A DNA stretch of 64,000 nt from an uncultured Acidobacteriaceae bacterium (GTDB lineage Bacteria; Acidobacteriota; Terriglobia; Terriglobales; Acidobacteriaceae): positions 1 through 64,000 of the forward strand of contig CALFMO010000016.1 in the NCBI GenBank assembly GCA_937879855.1, in the 5' to 3' direction. The position numbers and the translations under genes are program-made. Positions 16,426 to 24,397 of the stretch are shown in pieces. The notes beneath the pieces were generated by a model, which was not told the DNA's origin, made no database searches, and saw nothing but the letters and a program-made list of their open reading frames with translations. How positions within the stretch are numbered: the first letter of the stretch is position 1; each line of letters begins with the position of its first letter.

Positions 16426-17232
16426 ATGCCTCCCGCTCCTTCCCAGCACATCAAGAGCGACGATGCCGATATCGTTTACTGGTCGCTCGGCGACGGTCCA
16501 CCCGTTGTCCTGCTGCATCCTTTCCCTGCCAACCATGAATTCTGGCTTCCGGTAGCGGAGGCTTTGGCGACCAAATATCGCGTCGTCCTGCCCGATTTGC
16601 GCGGCCACGGAGACTCCGGCGTGGGCGAAGGCCCGGCCACCATGGAAAAGCACGCCGCCGACATCGCGCGTGTGATGGAGGACGCTGAGGTCGGGCGGGC
16701 TCCGCTGGTTGGAGTCTCCATCGGCGGCTACGCGCTGTTCGAGTTCTGGAGAAAACATCGCGGCCGTGTAGCGGCGCTCGGACTTTGCAACACGAAAGCG
16801 CAGGCCGACGGGCCGGAAGCGCGCGCCGGTCGCTTACAGGCAGCGAACGAAGTTCTAGAACGCGGAACGGAATCGTTCTTTGAATCGATGATCCAGAAGG
16901 TGATGGCGAAGCATACCCGTGAGATGCGCCCCGACTTAATCGACGGCGCTCTGCGCATGATGCGCAAAATGTCGCCCGAGGATGTTGCCCAAGTGCAGCG
17001 TGGCATGGCCGCGCGCCCCGACTCCGTCGAAACATTGAAGACCATCAATGTTCCCACGCTGCTGGTAACCGGCGACGAAGACTCGATGACTGGAGTAAAC
17101 GAGGCGGAGTTGATGCGTCGACATATCGCGGCCAGCCAGATGCGGGTAATTCCGAAGGCAGGCCACTACTCGCCGTGGGAGCAGCCCGATGAAGCTGCCA
17201 GGATATTGCGCCAGTTTCTGGACGGGCTTTAG
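16426..17232 (+). CDS. Alpha/beta-fold hydrolase
   Basis: A 268-residue hydrolase. The oxyanion-side motif is VVLLHPFPANHEFW (HPFP in place of HGFP), the nucleophile elbow is GVSIGGY (Ser about 98), the acid is in VTGDEDSMTG and the base is His in KAGHYSPWEQPDE. The pattern is that of the 3-oxoadipate enol-lactonase/haloperoxidase-like branch. The open frame runs 109 codons further upstream through pspC in another frame; ATG 16426 (MPPAPSQH) is the sensible start. Substrate unknown. Confidence 0.87.
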   Translation: MPPAPSQHIKSDDADIVYWSLGDGPPVVLLHPFPANHEFWLPVAEALATKYRVVLPDLRGHGDSGVGEGPATMEKHAADIARVMEDAEVGRAPLVGVSIGGYALFEFWRKHRGRVAALGLCNTKAQADGPEARAGRLQAANEVLERGTESFFESMIQKVMAKHTREMRPDLIDGALRMMRKMSPEDVAQVQRGMAARPDSVETLKTINVPTLLVTGDEDSMTGVNEAELMRRHIAASQMRVIPKAGHYSPWEQPDEAARILRQFLDGL

Positions 17233-17236
17233 GACT

Positions 17237-17370
17237 GTCGATTTGCGCCCCAGGGCTTTGAATGCATCGCGAGAAGAGCGAGGGCGGGCTTGGAAGGGCA
17301 CGGCTTCAGCCCAACCTCGCTTAAAAGTTGTGGGCTTTAGGCGCTGGGGCTCGTTTGGTCTAAAATCGAC
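17237..17370. repeat. Nested palindromic intergenic element
   Basis: Three nested pairs of arms: GTCGATTT/AAATCGAC (17237-17244 and 17363-17370), GCCCCAG/CTGGGGC (17247-17253 and 17344-17350), and AGCGAGG/CCTCGCT (17277-17283 and 17315-17321), plus an inner GGGCT/AGCCC. The whole 134 bp can form one branched hairpin, ending right before the ATG of the VOC gene. It contains a GGGCACGGCTTCAGCC core like a common acidobacterial repeat. Confidence 0.7.
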
Positions 17371-17373
17371 GCC

Positions 17374-18273
17374 ATGAAAAAGATCGCCGTAGCGCTTGCT
17401 CTCGCTCTTCTCCCGATTGGTGCCGCCGGTCAAACCTCTTCTCATCGGCCGCGCATTCTCGGCATCGATCACGTGTCGTTCTACACCACCGCACCTGACG
17501 GTGTGAAGAATCTGTACGGAGAAGTTCTCGGCCTTGCCTCCGCAGATCCGGTCGAGCCTGGTGCGATATTGCGGTACGAAGTCGGGAAGCAGTGGGTCGG
17601 CTACAGCCCTGCCCCTGATCCAAAATCTACCGACCGCATGGATCATGTGGCTCTGACCACCGACAACATCGCAGCCATGCGCAAATATCTTACCGCGCAG
17701 GGAATCAAGGCGCCGCAGATTCAGGGGCGCGCTGACCACAGTCTTTATTTTGTAGTGGAGGATCCCGAAGGGCATCGCATCGAGTTTGTGGAGAGAGGGA
17801 AGAGTGAGGCCGCGCCACCGGGCACTGCCGCGGTTTCGCGCCACATGATTCACGCCGGATTTCTGGTTTATCACCGCGACGCCGAAGATCATTTCTACCG
17901 TGACATCCTCGGCTTTCGTCCTTACTGGTACGGCGGCATGAAGGACAATCAGACCGACTGGGTGGCGCTGCAGGTTCCCGACGGAAGCGACTGGGTAGAG
18001 TACATGTTGAATCAGCCGGAGCATCCGGACTTGCACACGACGGGAGTGATGAACCATATTTCGTTGGGCGTCGTAGATATAAAACAAGCACAAGCTCTGC
18101 TGGAGTCGCATGGCTGGAAGCCGCACGGCACCGAAAAGGCGCAACTGGGAAGAGACGGCAAGTGGCAGCTTAATATCTACGATCCGGATCTGATACGGGT
18201 AGAGCTGATGGAATTCAAGCCGGTGCAAAAGCCGTGCTGTTCAGATTTCACCGCGGCGCATCCGTCGGAGTGA
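17374..18273 (+). CDS. Exported two-domain VOC/glyoxalase-like protein
   Basis: A 299-residue protein: signal peptide (MKKIAVALALALLPIGAAGQ), then two vicinal-oxygen-chelate domains. Domain 1 begins LGIDHVSFYTTAPDGVKNLYGEVLGL (about 30-56) with a second metal-side HIEF-like segment (GHRIEFVERG). Domain 2 begins HAGFLVYHRDAEDHFYRDILGF and ends LIRVELMEF. The His/Glu metal ligands of both domains are present in outline. Export to the periplasm is unusual for detoxifying glyoxalases and suggests dioxygenase-like or binding activity on an extracellular compound. Substrate unknown. Confidence 0.85.
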   Translation: MKKIAVALALALLPIGAAGQTSSHRPRILGIDHVSFYTTAPDGVKNLYGEVLGLASADPVEPGAILRYEVGKQWVGYSPAPDPKSTDRMDHVALTTDNIAAMRKYLTAQGIKAPQIQGRADHSLYFVVEDPEGHRIEFVERGKSEAAPPGTAAVSRHMIHAGFLVYHRDAEDHFYRDILGFRPYWYGGMKDNQTDWVALQVPDGSDWVEYMLNQPEHPDLHTTGVMNHISLGVVDIKQAQALLESHGWKPHGTEKAQLGRDGKWQLNIYDPDLIRVELMEFKPVQKPCCSDFTAAHPSE

Positions 18274-18278
18274 CCGCA

Positions 18279-18629
18279 CTATTTTTCAGGAGCATCAAAT
18301 TTGATTTGGACGACTTCCGTAGTCTCCGTGGGATTGGATTCCCACTTCGCCCTGGAAACCGCTTCTGTAGCAGCCTTTACTAGCAGAGGACTGCCGCCAA
18401 GTTGCTCCGTGCTGACGGGGTAACCAGCGGGGGAAACTGTGACTCGCAGGCGCACAATTCCGCTGAGATTCGCTTTGCGTGCCAGCACGGGATAGACCGG
18501 ACGGATTTCGACGATGACCTTGCGCTTTGCCTGGGGATGCGCCTGCTGGGCGAAACTCCTCGAGGGAACTGAGATCGGAATCAGAGCGATTGCCAAGATG
18601 CAGGTTTGGAGCCGGCAACACTTGAGCAT
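18279..18629 (-). CDS. Stand-alone TonB C-terminal domain protein
   Basis: A 116-residue exported protein with a signal peptide (residues 1-27) followed by a single TonB-C domain: KVIVEIRPVYPVLARKANLSGIVRLRVTVSPAGYPVSTEQLGGSP...AKWESNP...IKFDAPEK, containing the YPxxA and G-x-V motifs. It lacks the N-terminal membrane anchor and Pro-rich linker of energy transducers, so it is a TonB-C-only periplasmic protein of a type abundant in acidobacteria. Convergent with the VOC gene (5-bp gap). ATG preceded by GGGGGAT. Confidence 0.85.
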   Translation of the reverse strand: MLKCCRLQTCILAIALIPISVPSRSFAQQAHPQAKRKVIVEIRPVYPVLARKANLSGIVRLRVTVSPAGYPVSTEQLGGSPLLVKAATEAVSRAKWESNPTETTEVVQIKFDAPEK

Positions 18630-18783
18630 GTTATCCCCCGCAGGAACGTCTGCTTCACATGGCTACTTCTTATTCCTGCTCTCCTGCAACTCATCGGCAT
18701 ATTCGATAGCGGCCTTTAGTCCCGGAACTCCGACGCCTCGGAACTCCGGCATTTCGCGAATCGCATCTCGATCCTTACGGAAT

Positions 18784-20346
18784 TTACGCGGCGACAGCTA
18801 CTGGAATCGATACGCGGATGCTTGTGCCTTGTGTTCCGGATTGTACGTGGAAGTTGCCACCAATCTCGCACACGCGCTCCCGCATGCCGGCTAATCCGAC
18901 CCCTGCCAGGCTGCCCCGGTTTCCGGCGCGTTCCAGCAGTTCTTGCGGCATCCCTCGGCCGTGATCGATGACCTCCAGCACGACGTCGCCGCAGTGGGTG
19001 CGAAGAAAGACTTCGGCGGTTGTGCTTCCGGAATGCTTGTGGATATTGGTCAGGGCCTCCTGGACGACCCGAAAGAGCATGGTTTCCACGGGCGTGGGAA
19101 GGCGGTGCGGGGACTCACTGGTGAGCGAGACCTGGATTCCGCTGCGCTTGCCGAATTCTTCCACCAACCATTTCATGGCGGAGTTGAGTCCGATCTCGTC
19201 CAGGAGCGGAGGATGGAGCAGATGCGAGAGGGTGCGGGTTTCGCTCAGGCAAAGCTGGATAATATTTTGCAGGTCCTCAGACCGTTTCTTGTCGATGGAA
19301 GGAGTGTCGGCGACAAGGGCAGCTAAACTCATCGACATGGCCGCGAGATATTGGCCCATGCTGTCATGCAATTCGCGTGCGAGGCGGCGGCGCTCTTCAT
19401 CCTGTGCGCGCATTAATTTCGTAGAGAGTTGCCGAAGCGCAGCGGTGCGTTTGGCCACCTCCGATTCCAGTCGTTGCTGATTCGACCGCAGAAATTCTCT
19501 TGCTTCCCGTTGCGCGTGAATGTCGGTGCTTGTTCCCAGCCAGCGCGCCACTTTGTTTTGCTGATCTAACACGGGAGTCACGCGGGTGAGGAACCAGCGG
19601 AAGCGTCCGTCGGCTCCCAGCAGCGGGAATTCCATCTCGAAGGCAACCCCCTTTCGAATGCAGTCCTGCCAGCGCTTGAGGACCTCGGGCAAAATTGCAG
19701 GATCATGCAGCGACTGCCACCCGGAGCCGGCAAGCTCTTCAAAGCTCTTGCCACTGTAGACATACCAGCCATCGTTGAACCAAACGATCTTTCCGTCCGT
19801 GTCTGCAATCCAGGCCAATTGCGGCATGGCATTGGCGAGGTGGCGGAACTGTTCTTCGGCGCGGCGCAGCGCCTGCTCCCTTGAGTGGAGTTCCGAAAGC
19901 TGATCGCGTACTTCGTACTGCTTTTCCCGGGCGCGAAGCGCCGATTGAACAGCGCTAACCAATGTGACAGTGCGCAATGGGCGCTCCAACAGGGTGACGT
20001 TGCCAAGCGGGGTTCGCATTCTGGCGAGTTGCCTGCTTACGCGGTTGGGCTCGCCGCCCGCGGTCATCACGATGATGGGCAAATCGGACCAGGGTGGTTG
20101 GGACTTCAAGGCCGACGCAATGCTCTGTATTTCTTTTTCTGCCAGCGCCTCTTCACCGATCACCGCGGCCGCCGCGCCCAGTCTCACCTCATCGGCGACG
20201 TGGACAGCGGTCGCACACACGCAGCAGTAGACGCCGACGTCGGATAGCGCCGCAGAGATGAGATCGCCGTCGCGGCCGCTGGGCGCGAGGATTAGTACAC
20301 GTGAGTCATTGTGACTAGGCCGCATCTTCGCCAGCAGTTTCGCCAT
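18784..20346 (-). CDS. Pseudo-receiver/PAS sensor histidine kinase (NarX type)
   Basis: A 520-residue cytoplasmic kinase: a degenerate receiver domain (about 15-135; the phosphoacceptor Asp is missing, AVIGEEAL occurs at that place), a short coiled coil, a PAS domain (about 165-285), another coiled coil and a HisKA_3 dimerisation domain with the H-box RRRLARELHDSMGQ (His327), then HATPase (EALTNIHKHSG, DHGRGM, GVGLAGMRERV). It would phosphorylate a NarL-type regulator such as the one at 25885-26586. Its start region overlaps the kaiC-like gene upstream by 32 bp, so the two are transcriptionally and probably translationally coupled. Confidence 0.9.
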   Translation of the reverse strand: MAKLLAKMRPSHNDSRVLILAPSGRDGDLISAALSDVGVYCCVCATAVHVADEVRLGAAAAVIGEEALAEKEIQSIASALKSQPPWSDLPIIVMTAGGEPNRVSRQLARMRTPLGNVTLLERPLRTVTLVSAVQSALRAREKQYEVRDQLSELHSREQALRRAEEQFRHLANAMPQLAWIADTDGKIVWFNDGWYVYSGKSFEELAGSGWQSLHDPAILPEVLKRWQDCIRKGVAFEMEFPLLGADGRFRWFLTRVTPVLDQQNKVARWLGTSTDIHAQREAREFLRSNQQRLESEVAKRTAALRQLSTKLMRAQDEERRRLARELHDSMGQYLAAMSMSLAALVADTPSIDKKRSEDLQNIIQLCLSETRTLSHLLHPPLLDEIGLNSAMKWLVEEFGKRSGIQVSLTSESPHRLPTPVETMLFRVVQEALTNIHKHSGSTTAEVFLRTHCGDVVLEVIDHGRGMPQELLERAGNRGSLAGVGLAGMRERVCEIGGNFHVQSGTQGTSIRVSIPVAVAA

Positions 20347-21814
20347 CTACTTTACGGCGTTTCTGAACCAATATGTCGGGAATGCCGGTCAGCACCCCTT
20401 TGAAGTCAAATAATGGATTGCCAACGATAATCCCGTGGTGCAGGCGGAGTTCTCGAATAGATCGTTCATGATGGCCGCTGCGCTTCTTGATCATAGAAAT
20501 CGCCTGTCGCACTTCTCCTTTGGCTTCGAAGAAGCGGAGCAGAAGAACCGAATCGGCTAAATAGCTGACATCCACGGGAGTCTGCATTTCGCGGCCAATC
20601 AGGCCATGCTGCGCCAGAACCATAAAGCTCGCAACTCCTTTTTGATTAAGAAACGTTGTGAGCTCGTGCAGTTGCATGGGCAGATATTTTTCGCCCGGCA
20701 TTGCATTCATAAATCCGTTCAGACTGTCGATGATGACCACTTTGACGTCATCCTCTTCTACCGCCCGGCGCACACGGTTGGCGAATTCGCCGGGCGAAAG
20801 CTCAGCAACGTCGATCTGATGAAGACGGAAGAGTCCTTTTTCCAGAAACGGCCCCGGGTCGTAGCCAAGACTCTTCAGGCGCGATTCGTATGACCGAATG
20901 CCCTCATCAAACAAATAAACGGCGGCCGGCTCGCCTCTTTCCATCGCCGCGAAGGCATATTTGGCGGCAATCGTCGATTTGCCGGCGCCAGCAGGCCCCA
21001 TCACCAATGTGCTGGTGCCGCGATCAATTCCGCCGCCTACCAGCGCATCCAGTTCTTTGATTCCGCTGGAGATTTGTTCCCGGTCGAATGTCGTTTTATG
21101 TTCCGACGCCACCAGGCGGGGATAAATCGACAGCCCGCCTCGCTTAATGCCGTAGTCGTGGAAACCTTCACGGAACGATGATCCACGGAGCTTCAGCACC
21201 TCGAGTCGACGCCGCTTGATTCCGTAGTCCCGGGGCAGGTTTTCCAGGGCGATGACGCCATGAGCAATGCTCTGCAGTTGCAGGTCGCGATCGGTGTTGG
21301 TGCGATCGTCCAGCAATAGAACGGTGCATTGCTTGCCGGAAAAGTACTGTTTAAAGGCGAGAATCTGACGGCGGTAGCGGAGAGGGTCCTGTGCCAACAT
21401 TCGCAATTCAGAGAGTGAGTCGATGACGACCCGTTTCGGATTTACTTCCTCCACCTCAGCGACGATGGCTTTCGTAGTGTCCCCCAGTTCTACTTCCGAA
21501 GGGTGGAACACCGTATATTGACGCTCGGGTCTGAGGGTCTCTTCGTCGGGCAATAACTCAAAAATCTTCACTTTGTCCAGAGACCAGCCGTGGGATGCTG
21601 CGACGGCTGCCAATTCTTTTGCGGATTCGGACAGGGTCACGTAGAGGACCGGTTCCCCCTGGCTGGCACCAGAGAGCAGGAATTGCAGCGCCAAAGTCGT
21701 CTTGCCGGTTCCAGGATCCCCCTCGATTAGATAAAGATGTCCGGATGGCAATCCATTCTGCAAAATATTATCCAATCCCTCAACGCCGGTGGCGAGTCGG
21801 TTCTGATCAGTCAT
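20315..21814 (-). CDS. KaiC-like double RecA ATPase
   Basis: A 499-residue protein with two KaiC/RecA domains. The first has Walker A GDPGTGKTT (32-40) and Walker B VVIDSLSELR. The second has Walker A GPAGAGKST (273-281) and Walker B VVIIDSLNGF. It follows the KaiC layout, but no kaiA or kaiB is present and I do not find the cyanobacterial Ser/Thr phosphosites, so a clock role is unsupported. Start ATG 21814 (MTDQNRLATG) has AGGAAG upstream; the frame extends 19 codons further. The histidine kinase gene starts inside its 3' end, which points to a shared pathway. Stress/redox signal processing is inference. Confidence 0.9.
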   Translation of the reverse strand: MTDQNRLATGVEGLDNILQNGLPSGHLYLIEGDPGTGKTTLALQFLLSGASQGEPVLYVTLSESAKELAAVAASHGWSLDKVKIFELLPDEETLRPERQYTVFHPSEVELGDTTKAIVAEVEEVNPKRVVIDSLSELRMLAQDPLRYRRQILAFKQYFSGKQCTVLLLDDRTNTDRDLQLQSIAHGVIALENLPRDYGIKRRRLEVLKLRGSSFREGFHDYGIKRGGLSIYPRLVASEHKTTFDREQISSGIKELDALVGGGIDRGTSTLVMGPAGAGKSTIAAKYAFAAMERGEPAAVYLFDEGIRSYESRLKSLGYDPGPFLEKGLFRLHQIDVAELSPGEFANRVRRAVEEDDVKVVIIDSLNGFMNAMPGEKYLPMQLHELTTFLNQKGVASFMVLAQHGLIGREMQTPVDVSYLADSVLLLRFFEAKGEVRQAISMIKKRSGHHERSIRELRLHHGIIVGNPLFDFKGVLTGIPDILVQKRRKVDGETAGEDAA

Positions 21815-22287
21815 GGCGTTCTTCCTCGCGCCTGCCGCGCGCGTCGTTAGAGTAAACAGCGACCGTTCCAAATATCAACAGACCAATCCAATTTTGGTGA
21901 CTCCGGAACCCCCGGGGGTGCTTACTCGTTCAGGGCTCGACAGTTGCGCTGATTAGAGAGGGAAACAGCAAAAGAGGTTGGCGGTCGCTCAGGATTTGTA
22001 ATGCAGGGAGCAACTCCGAAGATGTTTGACTACCGTCGCGAGGACGGCACTGGAATCTTTGTTTTTAGAGACGTACGATTTTCGTCTCTGTGGGCAGCCT
22101 CTGCCGGGCTACCCCAATGTTTTGTATTAAGTACAAGGTTCGCCGTACTGACATCGGCACGACAAGCGATTTAGGCTCAACCTTATCCGCCCGCAGGGTG
22201 GCGTCGGTCACGCGGCTTGCCAGCTTTCCGCGTCCAGACGGTTCCCAATCCTTATCGGGAACGTATTTCCAAAAGGAGGAGACACGC
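21815..22287. promoter_or_regulatory. Divergent regulatory region with a 12-bp palindrome
   Basis: About 470 bp between the divergent kaiC-like gene and the small membrane gene. At 21908-21919 it holds ACCCCCGGGGGT, a perfect 12-bp palindrome about 95 bp upstream of the kaiC-like start. I see no other motif or gene; the open frame 22090-22287 upstream of the next gene lacks protein-like composition. Confidence 0.4.
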
Positions 22288-22443
22288 ATGAGCATCTGGA
22301 CCGTCTTGTTCGTGATTTTGTTGATCGCCTGGTTGGGCGGCTTCACGGTATTCCATGTGGCGGGTGGTTTGATTCACTTGCTGCTCGTATTTGCGGTGAT
22401 TTCGCTGATCTTACATTTCGTGCTGGGTACGCGGGCCGCGTAA
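22288..22443 (+). CDS. Lmo0937-type small membrane protein
   Basis: A 51-residue protein made almost wholly of two hydrophobic helices (MSIWTVLFVILLIAWLGGF... and GGLIHLLLVFAVISLILHFV). The WTxLxVILLxxWLxG start and HVAGGLIHLLL middle match the small lmo0937/DUF5670 membrane family, which I know as stress-associated. AAAGGAGG lies directly upstream of this ATG, which decides the start against the longer frame from 22090. It is the first of four small envelope or stress proteins. Confidence 0.82.
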   Translation: MSIWTVLFVILLIAWLGGFTVFHVAGGLIHLLLVFAVISLILHFVLGTRAA

Positions 22444-22582
22444 GTGCAGGCGGACACTCGGTATCCGCTCGTGTCCGCCGGTAGCTTCTGGCTGGCAACT
22501 TATAGAAAGACAGCCCTTACTTTTTGGTATTTCAACTTCCGGGGCCTGGGTGCCCTGCAAACATCGAAAGGATGACAACACA

Positions 22583-22915
22583 ATGAGAGTGAAATGGAAT
22601 AGGGTATTGAACTCGCTTCTGAAGACCGCCGCATACGTTATGGACCAGACCTCTGAACAGGTCGACCGCGCATCCGATCGCGCATATCAGATGGCGGACG
22701 ACGCGCGAACCGCGATCTTCCCGGAAGATCACACCTTGCGTCATCTACTATTGTTCGCTGCCGGAGTGGGAGTGGGTGTGGGAGCCGGCCTGCTGCTGGC
22801 GCCGGCAAGCGGCGAGGAAACCCGCAATTCGATTACTGAGAAAGTGCAGGACATCAGCGACAAAGTGAAAGGTCGTGTGTCCGGCCGGAACTATAGCGCA
22901 ACCGGTACTGAGTAG
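22583..22915 (+). CDS. YtxH-domain stress protein
   Basis: A 110-residue protein with a helical N-terminus, one glycine-rich membrane segment (LLLFAAGVGVGVGAGLLLAPASGEETR, about 54-80) and a charged coiled tail. The GxGxGAGLLLAPxSGEETR motif defines YtxH-family general stress proteins. Start ATG 22583 follows GAAAGGATG; an alternative upstream ATG at 22550 lacks one. Fits a membrane stress-response set together with its neighbours. Confidence 0.88.
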   Translation: MRVKWNRVLNSLLKTAAYVMDQTSEQVDRASDRAYQMADDARTAIFPEDHTLRHLLLFAAGVGVGVGAGLLLAPASGEETRNSITEKVQDISDKVKGRVSGRNYSATGTE

Positions 22916-23005
22916 AAGTTCGGAACATTGGGCCGAGCGCGGAACTCGGATCGTGCTGCGAGGTTTTCAGGCAAATTGTTGCCGTGCGAAAGGGGAACAA
23001 AAATC

Positions 23006-23281
23006 ATGAAGTTCGGAAAGTTTGCGACTGTCTTCTGTTTGGCGGGTGCGCTGGCCGGCAGCGCCTTTGCAACCGCGCCGCAGGAGAGCCCGAAGCAAGA
23101 CATGAAGGACGCGGGGCACGAAACCAAAAATGCCGCGAAAGATGCGGGTAGAGGCACCAAAAACGCCACCAAGAGGACCGGCCACGCGGTGAAACATACG
23201 ACCAAGAAAGCTGCGCACAAGACTGCCAGCAAGACCCAGGAAGGCGCGCAGAAAGTAAAAGACAAGACCGATCCGAATTAA
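23006..23281 (+). CDS. Exported Lys/Thr/Ala-rich repeat protein
   Basis: A 91-residue protein: signal peptide MKFGKFATVFCLAGALAGSAFA, then a low-complexity basic region made of degenerate 11-residue repeats (KNAAKDAGRGT, KNATKRTGHAV, KHTTKKAAHKT, KTQEGAQKVKD). The hendecad pattern resembles LEA/apolipophorin-like or histone H1-like stress proteins. The ATG at 23006 is chosen over the longer frame because the signal peptide begins there; AAAGGGGA precedes it. Role, perhaps in desiccation or envelope protection, is inference. A hairpin terminator follows the stop. Confidence 0.72.
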   Translation: MKFGKFATVFCLAGALAGSAFATAPQESPKQDMKDAGHETKNAAKDAGRGTKNATKRTGHAVKHTTKKAAHKTASKTQEGAQKVKDKTDPN

Positions 23282-23300
23282 CTCGCGTAAAGCGCGATAA

Positions 23301-23335
23301 GCGTTCCCTGGGCAGTTTGCCGGGGAACGCTTTTT
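23301..23335 (+). terminator. Rho-independent terminator
   Basis: Stem GCGTTCCC (23301-23308) pairs with GGGAACGC (23323-23330), with further inner pairing (GCA/TGC), and is followed by TTTTT (23331-23335). It lies 20 bp after the basic repeat protein gene. Confidence 0.85.
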
Positions 23336-23356
23336 CACGGCGAGGGAGATAAGTCG

Positions 23357-23806
23357 ATGCAAAGCAACTACTCAAATGCGAAATTGCAAAATCCGGGTGT
23401 GCGGCAAAAGTTTTCGCTCCCATGGTTCAGCCTGGCGTTGTGCGTCTTGACTTCGGGCCTGACCCTGATGGGATGCAGCAACAGCGATGACCACAAGCCG
23501 AACGCGGACGAGTTGCGGGAAAAGACCGCCGAGACCACCGCAGAACTCAAGCGCAATGCGAAATCGGTTGCCGAAGGAGTGAAAGAGGGTTGGAGCCGCG
23601 ACAAGCAGCGAGTCGACCTGAATAGCGCTAGCCGGGAACAACTGGTGGAAACCGGTTTGACTCGGACCCAAAGCGATCGCGTGATTGAGCACCGCCCCTA
23701 CGCGAGCCCGAGAGAACTGCTGACCAAGCACGTTCTGTCCGAGGATGAATATCGAGAAATCGCGCCGCGTGTGAGAGCGGGCGAGTCCTCCGATTCCGAA
23801 AAGTAG
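23357..23806 (+). CDS. Lipoprotein with helix-hairpin-helix motif
   Basis: A 149-residue protein. A signal segment ends in the lipobox LTLMGC (Cys about 40), then a helical Lys/Glu-rich region (ELREKTAETTAELKRNAKSVAEGVKEG) and a helix-hairpin-helix (DLNSASREQLVETGLTRTQSDRVIEHRPYASPRELL). The DLNxAxxxxL... and PYxSxxEL form is like ComEA/Tlp-type HHH proteins, here on a lipoprotein. DNA binding outside the cytoplasm is possible; the HHH may alternatively be a protein-binding fold. Role unknown. Confidence 0.78.
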   Translation: MQSNYSNAKLQNPGVRQKFSLPWFSLALCVLTSGLTLMGCSNSDDHKPNADELREKTAETTAELKRNAKSVAEGVKEGWSRDKQRVDLNSASREQLVETGLTRTQSDRVIEHRPYASPRELLTKHVLSEDEYREIAPRVRAGESSDSEK

Positions 23807-23874
23807 CCGGCGGGGGCTCCATTATCGAGTGGCACCCGCGAGGACTTCACAACCTGCACGCTCGTTACGTTGTT

Positions 23875-24171
23875 TCATTCATGTTCCTGCTGGGATTGCC
23901 CCGGTCTGCCTGGAGGATTTGGATCCCCGGAACCTCGTCCGAAGCTTCCTTTGGGACCGCCTTGTAGTTCATTGCGTAACATCCTTAGACCGGACAATGC
24001 GTCGCGAATCGCGGCTCGTTCATCGTCTGTTCCGTGGGGATCGCGGTTGAGTTCTTGTATCCGAGCCATTATTGTCTGTTCCGCCACTTGAATGTGCCTA
24101 GCCAATCTGGAGCGATCCGTTTCCAAAATGGCCGCCTCGTAAGACCGTCCCCAGGGATAGTCAGCTATCAT
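23875..24171 (-). CDS. Small soluble protein, unknown
   Basis: A 98-residue protein with two amphipathic helices (YEAAILETDRSRLARHIQVAEQTIMARIQELNRDPH and DDERAAIRDALSGLRMLRNELQ) and a Gly/Pro-rich tail. The EAAILETDRSxLxxHIxxAE pattern is one I associate with small acidobacterial proteins of unknown role. The frame extends 68 codons further, but that extension is compositionally random, so ATG 24171 is preferred. Confidence 0.6.
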   Translation of the reverse strand: MIADYPWGRSYEAAILETDRSRLARHIQVAEQTIMARIQELNRDPHGTDDERAAIRDALSGLRMLRNELQGGPKGSFGRGSGDPNPPGRPGQSQQEHE

Positions 24172-24295
24172 AAGTTGTGGCCCCCCGACGCCAGAGTTTG
24201 TGAGTGGCGTCCCTCGATCTTGATTTGTAGAGCTACAATTGTTGCGGCATGGAGAGAGATATAGAAGCAGGAAATCTGTCCAATAATGGTCTCCC

Positions 24296-24317
24296 GTTAG
24301 GGAAATCCCCGACACGG
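24296..24317 (+). promoter_or_regulatory. Recurring TAGGRAWWTCCCCGAC motif, copy A
   Basis: GTTAGGGAAATCCCCGACACGG lies about 80 bp upstream of the receiver-histidine kinase gene at 24398. It shares its core with two other intergenic sites of this island (26606-26629 and 33466-33490). The core is a near-palindrome (GGRAWWTCC). Probable binding site of a NarL-type or other stress regulator; the protein is not known. Confidence 0.5.
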
Positions 24318-24397
24318 AAAATGTATGGGGGTGTGGAAAATACGCGCAGTGGTCACGATAGTCGCATGCTCGCACCCGAACGAAACGCTACCCTCTC

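Noticed and set aside
16936..18228. 430-codon minus-strand frame over the hydrolase and VOC genes
   Set aside because: Both genes it overlaps have clear family motifs on the plus strand. This frame has none.
18663..18783. Short minus-strand frame after the kinase (…GLKAAIEYADELQESRNKK)
   Set aside because: It looks protein-like, but only 29 codons follow a possible ATG and there is no good ribosome-binding site; the evidence is too weak for a call.
20315..21814. Circadian clock role of the KaiC-like protein
   Set aside because: No kaiA or kaiB is present and the phosphorylation sites of the cyanobacterial protein were not found.
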